Of a DNA stretch of 64,000 nt, positions 27,801 to 35,075 are shown piece by piece; position 1 is the stretch's first letter, and each line of letters opens with the position of its first letter. The stretch comes from a virus. The stretch is taken from IMG/VR virus record IMGVR_UViG_3300044641_001047, positions 1 to 64,000 of that record. One strand, given 5' to 3'. Both the position numbers and the translations under genes were made by a program. The notes beneath the pieces are model-generated. The model had not been told where the DNA came from and did no database searches. It was given only the letters and a program-made list of their open reading frames with translations.

Positions 27801-29766
27801 GGAGTATATTTTTAAGTCTTTGATTGTATAGATCTTGGGCAGCTTTTTGAATTTTCTGCTCTTTGTTCATGGTTAGTTTAGCAAGTCCAGATTGATTAGG
27901 GCTCATAAATTGAATAATGTTATCCAATCTTTTCCCCATATCTGAATACTTCTTCATCTCTCCTTTCCACTCTTCTACAATCCCTGACTGAGTTTTACCT
28001 CCTGATTGCTCCAGTAATGGCTTAGACTTATCATAGCCATTTAAATCCATGAAGTCAGCTTCAGGCATTTTGGCCATGTCATCTAGTTTCTCATAAGCTA
28101 GATCTATAGCATCGAGATTATCAAACATGATTGCATGCTGAGCCATGAAGTTTTTACGTAGCTCGTTTGCAAGCTTGTAGTTACCAAGATCAGTAGCAGC
28201 TTTTAGAGCAGCAGAGAATTGTGCTAATTCCTTTTTCTGCTCAAAGCTCTTTCTCATGTTTAAGAAAGTCTCAGAGTTTGTAATGGCCAACAGCTTTTCT
28301 GTATTAGCTTTAACCATTGCTCTTTGTTTAGCAGCTGTTCCAAATGATGTGCTGGTTGCACCCATACCTCCACCAATAAGAGCACCTAGCAGCATGCTCT
28401 CTATTCCATCTGCAGTTCCAAAGGTTTTAGATAGCCCTCTTACTGCAGCTCCTGTCATATCTTCTACCCCAGAATCAAATTTATTCTTGTAGTAATCTAT
28501 TGCAGTCTCTCCAATCATGAACTGAGCACCTTCTTGGAAAGCCTCTGTTAAAGAATTCTCATAGATAGGGGCTGTATATTTTTGAGCTCTATTTAAAAAT
28601 CTTCCAACTCCCGTTGTTGGAAGAGATACTATTCTTTTACCTGCTTGGTCTAAAACAGTTTCTGCTGTAGCTCTTTCCCCAATTTTAACTCCTCTTGCAG
28701 CATTGCCAAACATTAAAAGATTGCTAGTCATAAGAACAGGCATATTCCACCCAAAAGTAAAGTTCTCTACAGCTCTAGCTTCTTCATTTATCCTCTCTCT
28801 ATCACTAGCAGGCATATCCTCTAATGACATTCCTGGGTTATTCTCAAGCCACTCAGACTCTCTTTCCTGAATAAATTGTTTAGACTTTTCTCTAGCTTCT
28901 ACAGAAGACTCAGCAAGAGACATCATGGCCCCTACTTCTAGAGTTTTAGCAGCATTTAAGGTTCTAGCTATATTCCCATATTTAGCAATATCAGCGGTAA
29001 GTTTTGTACCAGTAGCTATCATTTTAGAGGCAGCATATATATTCTTCATAGCCTCCCCTGTAGACACAAGTTTACCTACTTGTCCTGCTCTTCCTGCTGC
29101 AGCCATAGCTTTACCAGCTAAATTAACACCTCTTCCTAATAGCCCAGCTCCACCACTCATCCATGCAGTTGCTAATGATCCTAGTGAATATCCTAATCCA
29201 TTGGCAAATTTATCTGTCCAAAAGTTAGCACTTCCTAAGTTATCCAGCATGCTACGGTCTGGATCTAACTCTGCTTTAGTGTAGTAGTGTGGAAGGTTTT
29301 CACTCATCCATTCATTTGCACTATCTACACTTCTTCCTACAGGATTATTTGCATATGTACCTCCAGCAAGCATAGAGCCTATTCCCCCGATAATACCTAT
29401 GGTATTTTCTGCTACTGCCCCTACTATAGTGGCCCCCATTTTAAGAGCACCGTATCCTAACTTTTGACCAATGCCTTGGTTCTCTGCTCGAATCTCATTC
29501 CAGTCTGCATATGGACTAAGAGGGACTTTATAGCTAGCATAGTTAGCTATTGGATCAGTATAGACATTTGTAAGATCTATAGATCGTGCTTGTAAGTCTA
29601 GACCAGAAAGTTCGTATGGAGATTCCTTAGCCTTAGGGGCAAGTGGTTCACCTACAAATTCTGAGAAGCTACTTAGAGCATCTTTTGGCTTAGATAATTC
29701 TTTTACTGGTAGTCCAGTAAACTTACTAAAACTTTCTAATGGTGCACTTTCTGTTGGTTCTGCCAT
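21826..29766 (-). CDS. Giant cargo protein with polynucleotide-kinase-like and RecB/Cas4-like nuclease domains
   Basis: This 2646-aa protein has two recognisable enzyme domains. At 1165-1310, LPIGTSGSGKSTF (P-loop 1168-1176), VVISPDDMRAEF, VVFDTTNLTKEKRR and a later basic lid segment match the AAA_33 / T4 polynucleotide kinase type. At about 2340-2480, LVHSLVE, AGTFDIL (D2412), YRIYDIKT (D2426, K2428) and GAQLSVYAYMF give the H...D...DxK...Q...Y set of RecB/AddB/Cas4 nucleases. Two short N-terminal repeats (SFSKFTGLP at 12-20, SFSEFVGEP at 33-41) and a glycine-rich hydrophobic region near 100-135 come first. Acidic linkers separate the domains. It lies directly upstream of the RNA polymerase, so it is probably ejected with it. 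Confidence 0.82.
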   Translation of the reverse strand: MAEPTESAPLESFSKFTGLPVKELSKPKDALSSFSEFVGEPLAPKAKESPYELSGLDLQARSIDLTNVYTDPIANYASYKVPLSPYADWNEIRAENQGIGQKLGYGALKMGATIVGAVAENTIGIIGGIGSMLAGGTYANNPVGRSVDSANEWMSENLPHYYTKAELDPDRSMLDNLGSANFWTDKFANGLGYSLGSLATAWMSGGAGLLGRGVNLAGKAMAAAGRAGQVGKLVSTGEAMKNIYAASKMIATGTKLTADIAKYGNIARTLNAAKTLEVGAMMSLAESSVEAREKSKQFIQERESEWLENNPGMSLEDMPASDRERINEEARAVENFTFGWNMPVLMTSNLLMFGNAARGVKIGERATAETVLDQAGKRIVSLPTTGVGRFLNRAQKYTAPIYENSLTEAFQEGAQFMIGETAIDYYKNKFDSGVEDMTGAAVRGLSKTFGTADGIESMLLGALIGGGMGATSTSFGTAAKQRAMVKANTEKLLAITNSETFLNMRKSFEQKKELAQFSAALKAATDLGNYKLANELRKNFMAQHAIMFDNLDAIDLAYEKLDDMAKMPEADFMDLNGYDKSKPLLEQSGGKTQSGIVEEWKGEMKKYSDMGKRLDNIIQFMSPNQSGLAKLTMNKEQKIQKAAQDLYNQRLKNILLTNMISMETRDEEINDAYEKLVSLSPALKNFDRNKLVTLIKRNQITADAQGNLVLPKSLVDVSVSDVEEQEKKEGEPKPDPTTEEAAKKKNIKENESLTGALRTAVEESETLDKLQKMDFDKALADFITGIYTRELASTAFDELIKSPEKREIVLAAKQAAEQRAKVAKSNKEADSIVDNADSTRELDELIDHENLSPEMKAKVRKKYKELKAIEDKYMKDYQDIPLEVLEELVADIESIEEESPAKAAALLAVLEAKKNESLEQKDIKEGELTPAEAAAKKEAEDALKKGFSEEADEKADPDLSGKVYENSFALLSTDGRTIRVNGTVYQNLNENPVDAIRYGYEWDMQSETPAADDNTKTPIEGLNERLDGYGNAKVVLPSDFYEGARPKGRLNAFKASMGKVADNLIVLADLNLNEFDFLSEEDKKRLDALRPLAGELSKINTTDISSADRRTVAVEKRYAALTNQLANEFVDIIGKHVEQQLGKKITSSKPKTSSTSTTTKADIILPIGTSGSGKSTFIKSLPQENLVVISPDDMRAEFTGDINDKSKDKEIYIEAAKRAVEAVKNGKQVVFDTTNLTKEKRRPFIEAVKKAIPGANIQYKLMPLNAELAKQRIKADIAAGVNRANVSDETIDRHAASYPQMLEDIKTEGITEYKPASALTGSIIVSQVVLHNEQNQTVEFKDTVAKELAEIILMAYQSQGTIESLGLSEVELRKQIQSRLNALQNLSEALRSKAKYDPNVITDKALQKLMDSHRTHLLDILSVYNMAKEKFMRQGKTMAEMNQDPDVQRARAMYSTTLKAFQAITKDYFKRTQLSPVSEPTEDQGGQMSEEAENEIKNKIGEAELLIDLANETIIGLEQQIAALDASIKLGMASPVNGEKIEKLTKDLEVARAEREIQQSHKNKLTEEYEYRKSSQASKDVQDSQRASQLAQEQGSGTTNQGAVQVPEGETVDVNEVAPLLPEIIDNPVFIETGETQDIFNSKSFETEEEETPDDSDPEEDEGNIQFRKKTVHEEVKNSENQSSIAVIKTQHEYANGYDNILVDEDGTPIPNSSYYGTNGKDGRQQFELKNGKWVPIQIFPELLTDSDIVENGAEVRFEVNPETEWWQKFVKNNPNVSESEYWKNIPIFVAVRTKDGFKRVGLLEGYNPSNPSRSMDRETIYNLWDNGKIPTTILTNKYVDSQNIANAATEDGNVFFFDPVPVDEDGNILYTPTLLVARTYKKEPKWEVTNRGDVLKEDETIPGDLLSRLSTADLGKVAILVRTPNGDLSYIRATTKKMTEVGYNAVVEAITDDRAGDVAEIVGFNEVAEAAIDDANRNLIFEQVYGEKSDPEAPRGYTFWLPSAETYITISSDQLALALTEPDSFVKFQFVEAVRGEEGGLNFEPIEGRSDWTAHMGSIASAFKEAIMKRRYQVDINLLTENPEYESKVTGLVYASYLDYLTHPDEISDMEKDQGHSGILSSDVYLNPKTFSPYFDVVMNFGEITDEKGFKAQAAENEKPTTSRTVTKAKITKQEPLVKEQEDYTNESDMDEEDNQVDSTNALLDDDEIGEVAKRIEEEEEEEQEDTDSNSSSLEKAINRRRTKTVETEEDDEKVVVGKKIKSQGLSGTIAEVEEEKGDPMVEILTDIKKNQHREEMKKDPVTGEETHYIINGEEYERASKMTSEPFTGSAETQKASSSAGKLVHSLVENLLMGKPATKPAGVSSVAYLDLITQAKAIQSMLRGRGETVIAVEMVVYNTDPNYPNIAGTFDILTKDRKGEYRIYDIKTLTASGLENYEETKYGRSKRDQHGAQLSVYAYMFNGHAKQNNVSTMVRKGSTLLIPLRYDDDGTILKVSNFVEKKFTLNLNFGDVLDKKVSFAYKEAKKSSDPAIANHSKKKSPVKNITKKVREVEEDEDEDEDTSTEDGGEITKDNIAKSIISAKASNGPSGDGAAQLKAQIIQMGAMDNASFVFFVKQMLDIDINEKEAKKIQEEVVNKLCNKKKK

Positions 29767-29767
29767 G

Positions 29768-32059
29768 TTAAAACTTTATTTTTCCTGTTCCTACTATTTG
29801 CTGTACATCTGGATCGTCGATTGCTCTAAACATTGTACTTGGGTTTCCATTTGCACTTTGGAATATAGGAGCACCTAAGTCATCAGAGAAACTTATTGTT
29901 GGATTATTATCTCCAACACTTCTAATAGTTAGTTTTCCAGGTACCTCTCTTGTATAAGTTTGATTCGTAAGCCTGTCTACTTCAGATTTTTCTATATAGA
30001 TATCTCTAGTGTAAATTTTAGGATTATTTACATTCCCACCTCTTGGGGCTTCCATTTGAACTACACTAGCAAGTATAACAGTTGGGTCACTAAGCTTTCT
30101 TAAAATTGGCAAGTTAGCAGTTAAGTAAGCCCCATCTACGTGTACTGTCTTGAATTTATTAACAGCATCTGGATTTTTAGTTTCTAGGATCATTTCCCAC
30201 GTATTGGTATTTGGATCCCATCCGTAATCTTTAACTACGAATCCATCTAGTATAGCAGGATTTGTTATCTTTTGTCCTGCAGATACGTCGTAAGCAGTAG
30301 GAATTGCTACAGCACTTATTGACTTTCCTAGTAAAAAGTCATCTAGAGCTTTTGTAATGGCTATATTTTCCTGGGCATTACCAGTTTGAATTGTTCCATA
30401 GTTGAATACAGAAGATGTTTTAATCTCTGCAAACTTTGCATCAATTTTATCTTTATATACAGATTTAAATTTGTCTACAACTACTTCCGAAGTATTTAGT
30501 TGTTCACCTATAGTTGCATCATAGTTATAGGTTCCTGTACCATATAAGTGAGCTTCAAGTGCTGTAGCACCGTATTTACTATTAAATATTTTCTCGAAGT
30601 CTTTATAATCTTGATCGTCTTTATTATCAAAGGTCGTTAAAATTCTCTGGTATATTTCACCTGGAGATGCCCCTTGCATTTGATCTTTAAATATACTTAC
30701 AATTTTAGGATCTTGTTTTTCCAAATCATCCATAGAAATAGAAGAGCCAGAGGCTTCATTTATTAAGTATTTCTGGTGATTTATCTTTGCAGTATTTGCT
30801 CTTTTTTCGGCAAGCAAGTTTTCTTTTTGTTTTTGAGATAGATTACTTCCTGGACCTACTTCTATGTCGATGTCCCTATTTCTAGCTTCTAGAGAGGAAA
30901 TGGTTTGCATTTTTTCACTAAGTGTTGCCCCACCTACCATATTTGCTGTTACCTCAGAATTTTTATAGATTGGTACATTGTTCTTAGCTGCCTCCATAGC
31001 TTCTTTTCTACGTTCCATGTAAATAGGATCATACTCGTATATAGTACTAGACTTAGTATTTTTATATGCATACTGCATTGCTAAATCCCTTGTAGGATTA
31101 ATTATCTCCTGTTCTATTTTGGATTTTACGTAATTATAAGATGTAGTAGGATCTTTAGCTGCTTCTGTGGCACTGTTTATCTCAGACTGCATTATATTTA
31201 TAGCCTTTTGATACTGTGCTTTTTCAGAAGCAGACATCGTTTTAGAAGCCATCTCTTTCTTATAACCTTCTATTATTTTACCATACTGGTCAATTGTAGC
31301 CTGTATGGTTTGTGGCATAGCTCCTGATTTTTGAATATCATATGTCCTCATATCAGCTTTTTGCTGAACGGCCATTTTAACATCAGGATCAGCCATTACA
31401 TAGTCAAAAGCTTTTTGAACCTCTTCTGGGGTAACCTGTTCAACTCCGTATTCGTTAGTTACTGTATACTTTCCGTCAGGTCCTACCGAAAGTTTGTTAC
31501 TTTTATTGTCGTACTTATCTGGTTTTATAATAGCTAAAGCTTTTGTTAGCTTATCCATTACATCTACATCATTGTAGATGGTAGGGGCAGAAAACATTGA
31601 ACCCTCTTTTACTCTTCCAGTATTAGGATCCATCTCGAATCCTTTATAGTCTCTGGTTATATATGAACCAGATCTAGCATAGGTTTCAGCATCAATGCTT
31701 TTCTTATCATACCTATCTTGTAGATCCTTTAGAGCAGCTTGATATCTATCGTAGTTTTCTTTTATAGGGGCATACTTTTTACTAAAATCTTTTGCTGCTC
31801 TGTGTACAGCAAACCCAAGATTCTCATAGTCACCTCTCTCTGATAGAGATGTTAGAGTTTTATCTATCTCACCCTGCAGTTCTTTTTTTCTATTAACATC
31901 ATTCTCAAATGGCAAAGCAGCCTGCATTTGATCTACTGCCAAGGCTAACTCATCATTTGCTTTAAAATTATCTAGATACCTATTACGTAGTATTTCAGAG
32001 ATCTTTACAGATTGAGGATCTACATAAGTACTGACATACTCACCAAACTGATACGGCAT
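29768..32059 (-). CDS. Putative cargo / ejection protein
   Basis: This 763-aa protein has no recognised domain. The first 150 residues are highly helical (for example RNRYLDNFKANDELALAV), as is the middle (about 250-420), consistent with coiled coils; the C-terminal third is more beta-like. No signal peptide or clear membrane segment is seen. It lies 1 base from the 2646-aa gene and 5 bases from the 999-aa gene, within the row of giant genes that in crAss-like phages encodes proteins carried in the capsid and tail. Cargo function is inferred from position. Confidence 0.65.
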   Translation of the reverse strand: MPYQFGEYVSTYVDPQSVKISEILRNRYLDNFKANDELALAVDQMQAALPFENDVNRKKELQGEIDKTLTSLSERGDYENLGFAVHRAAKDFSKKYAPIKENYDRYQAALKDLQDRYDKKSIDAETYARSGSYITRDYKGFEMDPNTGRVKEGSMFSAPTIYNDVDVMDKLTKALAIIKPDKYDNKSNKLSVGPDGKYTVTNEYGVEQVTPEEVQKAFDYVMADPDVKMAVQQKADMRTYDIQKSGAMPQTIQATIDQYGKIIEGYKKEMASKTMSASEKAQYQKAINIMQSEINSATEAAKDPTTSYNYVKSKIEQEIINPTRDLAMQYAYKNTKSSTIYEYDPIYMERRKEAMEAAKNNVPIYKNSEVTANMVGGATLSEKMQTISSLEARNRDIDIEVGPGSNLSQKQKENLLAEKRANTAKINHQKYLINEASGSSISMDDLEKQDPKIVSIFKDQMQGASPGEIYQRILTTFDNKDDQDYKDFEKIFNSKYGATALEAHLYGTGTYNYDATIGEQLNTSEVVVDKFKSVYKDKIDAKFAEIKTSSVFNYGTIQTGNAQENIAITKALDDFLLGKSISAVAIPTAYDVSAGQKITNPAILDGFVVKDYGWDPNTNTWEMILETKNPDAVNKFKTVHVDGAYLTANLPILRKLSDPTVILASVVQMEAPRGGNVNNPKIYTRDIYIEKSEVDRLTNQTYTREVPGKLTIRSVGDNNPTISFSDDLGAPIFQSANGNPSTMFRAIDDPDVQQIVGTGKIKF

Positions 32060-32064
32060 AGCTT

Positions 32065-35064
32065 TTAGATATTAAATGTTTTTTTACCCTTTGATAATTG
32101 GCCGAGACGACTTGTATATTTTCTAGCTCCCCCCATCTTTTGAGTATTCTTATCCTCTTCTTCTTTTTTACCAAACATGCTTTGATTAACAGTATTAGAA
32201 GCAATCTTTTTCAATTTATCATCACTCATACCATAGTAAGGAGAGTCTTTTCTTTTAGATTCTCTTTTAAGATTCTCGTAAACAGTCCTACGATTGTATG
32301 ATCCTGTTTCATCAAGTGCATCAGCAAGACGTTCTTGAGCTCTATAGGATCTCTCATCTTTAACAATACCAGCAATACGGCCTGCTGCTTTATCTAAAGC
32401 ACCAAGAATCTCTTCCCTCTTATATCTCTTCTCATCAATCTTCAATTTAGCTTCTTGAATACCAGCTTCAAGATTAGCTTTATTAACTGCAAGTCTATTT
32501 TCTACATTAGCCATGTTAGCTCTTTGGGCCATAGCTGCATTAGTTGTAGATGCCTCTTGTCCAAGCTTTGCTTCTTCTGCAGCAAGTTGCTTATTAGCTT
32601 CTTGCTCTTGATTAGCAATTGTAAGCATCTGAGTATTTTGTGCTGTATTAGCAGCCATCATAGCAGCTATACCTCCAGGACCTGCATTGGTATTTTGAAT
32701 TGCATTTTTAATTGCTACAGTATTTCTTTCTGCTGCAGCTCTTTCAGCATTCATATTAACTCTAGGAAGAATGGCACCTCTAACACTACCAGCTCCAACA
32801 TTTCCTCCACCTACCATTCTAGGGAGATTACCTTCGGTCTTATATTTATTAAATAATGCATATCCTACAGGAACTAATTGTCCAAGACCTGCAAGTAAAG
32901 AACCGTTAATTCCTCTTCTAGTATCTGCTACTTGTAAATCAGTAGTTTTTTCAGATTTTGGTAAGCCTGTATCTTTAGTTAAGTCTATTTCAGCTTTTTT
33001 AATAGGCTCGTCTAATCCTCCTTTTGTTGGTATATCTTTTAGATTTGCTACATAAAGTCTAGATGTAGCAGTCTGCTCACCAAATTTACCATCTTCTTTA
33101 AGTTTTTCCCCACTTCTAACTCGGCTATTATATTCTTTTTGGAAGTTTAGAACTTGATCTTTATTAGAAGGATCAAAGTTTGAAAAGTCAAACCAAGGAT
33201 TAGCAGCCTTCATATCTGCATATTGTGCCTCAGTAACATTTCCGTAGAATTTAGCACCTTCATGTTGACCACTAGGAACTCCCTGCATAGATGTACTTGT
33301 ACCATATTCACCTGCTGCAAGAGGTCGTGTTCCTTCTGGGAATCCTGCAGTTTGGTATGTTTTAACCATACCACTATTAGTAGTACGTTTGCCAGGAGCA
33401 GCAGACTGTTGATCACGTGGAGCCATAGCATTAGCTTTATTAACATCTCTAAGTGTTACATTAGCTGCATCCATGTTAGATTGGGCCATAGCTGATTGTT
33501 CTGGTCCAGCCATTTTGTAATGGTGAATACCACCATAAGCTGCTATTTGCTCAGGGCCTCTATCTGGTTCTTTCTTGCTAGCTACAGCTTCTTGCATTTT
33601 AGCAAGTCTTTGGATGTCTGCCTGACTGCCACCAGATTTTAGAATCTCTTTATGTCTTTTAGCAAATGACTTACCACCAAGTTTAAGGTAAGATGAGAAG
33701 AAGTAATCATTAGGCTTACCACCATTCATCATTACCTGATCCATAGTCTCTCCACCTTCTACTTCAGTTTTAGGATCAATCATTATTCCTCCTTGAGAGT
33801 GTTTTCTTCCAACAAACTCTACTGCATCAGAACCTTTGATAGGGACAATTTGTCCCCCTGGAACTTTTCTAGCTCCACCAGTTTCTCCATAGAAAGAACT
33901 AGTAGGCTGCATGTTCATATTAGTTGAAGTATTGTACCCAAAGCCAGTTTGCATTCCCATAAGTCTAGATCCAGTAAATGCTTGATTATATCTTTGGGCT
34001 AAGATATCTTTCTGCTTTGTAAGCTCTGCTTTTCTTTTTCTTTCAGCTTCTGCTCTTTCTGCTTCAAGTCTTCTTTGCTCTTCAGCGTATTCATCAGCAA
34101 TTCTTTTAGACTCTTTGTTTTCTTTTCTTGCCTTAATCAATCCACCTATTGCTCCTACTGCTCCACCAATTATTGCTCCTCCTACTGTTCCTATTGGACC
34201 ACCAGCACTACCGATTATAGATCCCAGTGCTGCTCCTCCTCCAACTCCCGCACCAGCAACTTTCATTGCTTCTCCTAGTGTATTTCTTCTCCCTTCTTTT
34301 CCAGTAAATGTAGTAGGGTCATTATCGTCTCCACTTTTTTCAACTAACATTCCCCCAATATTTAAACCTAGGCCAATACCTGCAGTTGCTAATCCAGTTC
34401 CTATGCTAGCTCCTGTACCAGCTACATTTGCACCTGTACTAGCGGCAGTTGAACCTGCTGTATTAGTTAGTCCAGGTACAATTACATTTCCAACATCATC
34501 CACAAGTTGGGTAGCCGCTGCACTTGCCATTCCAGAACCACTTGCTGCAGCTGTTGATAAAGCAGGAGTAGCTGCATTAATAGCTGTAGGGGCTGCTGAA
34601 CTTACTCCACTAGCTATTGCAGAGGTGGCTCCAGTAGTTAGTGCATTAGTAGCAGTTTTTGTAGCAGCTTCCTCTGCAGCTTTTTGTGCAGCTTTTTGTT
34701 TAAAGTAGCTTGTAGTTAACTCTAGTCCTGAGGTTAGCCCAGATGAAAGAGAGGAATTAACTTCTTGTTGATTAGCAAGTTTTGTCTCAGCTTTAACTTG
34801 ATCTAAAGCTGCTTTTTCACTTGCTTCTCTTGCTTTTCTATCTGCATCTACTTTAATTTGTTCAGCAGCTGCAAAGTCCCCTAAGGATATAGCTTCTTTA
34901 TAAGCTCTGTCAGCCTCTTGTGCAGATTGCTCAGAGAAAGTACCACTTATATAGTAAGGATTGGCTACTTGTTGATAGGTTGAAGAGTTAGCTCCAGCGA
35001 ACTGATACTTCTTAACTAATTGTTTAGTAGCTGGTTTAGATTTAGTTATGGTTTTTCTAGCCAT
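32065..35064 (-). CDS. Cargo protein with glycine-zipper membrane segment and peptidoglycan-binding-like repeat
   Basis: This 999-aa protein has an alanine-rich helical N-terminal third. A long glycine zipper follows at about 268-308 (GGGAALGSIIGSAGG and GGAIIGGAVGAIGGLI), the kind of segment that packs or forms pores in membranes, then a charged coiled coil rich in E, R and A. Residues 636-672 (VLNFQKEYNS ... EDGKFGEQTATSRLY) fit the PG_binding_1 pattern. Short elements such as GGIHHYKMAG, VKTYQTAGFPEGT and GGARKYTSR recur. As the first cargo gene after the muzzle candidate, it may help DNA or cargo cross the envelope. The domains are recognised by eye and the role is inferred. Confidence 0.72.
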   Translation of the reverse strand: MARKTITKSKPATKQLVKKYQFAGANSSTYQQVANPYYISGTFSEQSAQEADRAYKEAISLGDFAAAEQIKVDADRKAREASEKAALDQVKAETKLANQQEVNSSLSSGLTSGLELTTSYFKQKAAQKAAEEAATKTATNALTTGATSAIASGVSSAAPTAINAATPALSTAAASGSGMASAAATQLVDDVGNVIVPGLTNTAGSTAASTGANVAGTGASIGTGLATAGIGLGLNIGGMLVEKSGDDNDPTTFTGKEGRRNTLGEAMKVAGAGVGGGAALGSIIGSAGGPIGTVGGAIIGGAVGAIGGLIKARKENKESKRIADEYAEEQRRLEAERAEAERKRKAELTKQKDILAQRYNQAFTGSRLMGMQTGFGYNTSTNMNMQPTSSFYGETGGARKVPGGQIVPIKGSDAVEFVGRKHSQGGIMIDPKTEVEGGETMDQVMMNGGKPNDYFFSSYLKLGGKSFAKRHKEILKSGGSQADIQRLAKMQEAVASKKEPDRGPEQIAAYGGIHHYKMAGPEQSAMAQSNMDAANVTLRDVNKANAMAPRDQQSAAPGKRTTNSGMVKTYQTAGFPEGTRPLAAGEYGTSTSMQGVPSGQHEGAKFYGNVTEAQYADMKAANPWFDFSNFDPSNKDQVLNFQKEYNSRVRSGEKLKEDGKFGEQTATSRLYVANLKDIPTKGGLDEPIKKAEIDLTKDTGLPKSEKTTDLQVADTRRGINGSLLAGLGQLVPVGYALFNKYKTEGNLPRMVGGGNVGAGSVRGAILPRVNMNAERAAAERNTVAIKNAIQNTNAGPGGIAAMMAANTAQNTQMLTIANQEQEANKQLAAEEAKLGQEASTTNAAMAQRANMANVENRLAVNKANLEAGIQEAKLKIDEKRYKREEILGALDKAAGRIAGIVKDERSYRAQERLADALDETGSYNRRTVYENLKRESKRKDSPYYGMSDDKLKKIASNTVNQSMFGKKEEEDKNTQKMGGARKYTSRLGQLSKGKKTFNI

Positions 35065-35075
35065 TTCGTTAAAGG

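Noticed and set aside
27263-27823. A 186-aa right-pointing open frame inside the 2646-aa gene
   Set aside because: It is antisense to a long coding frame with clear domain motifs. Its serine- and leucine-rich translation is what the reverse of a lysine- and glutamate-rich helical gene gives.
34115-34708. A 197-aa right-pointing open frame rich in A, P and V
   Set aside because: It is the reverse reading of the alanine- and glycine-rich part of the 999-aa cargo gene; low complexity keeps stops out. No independent start context or motif.
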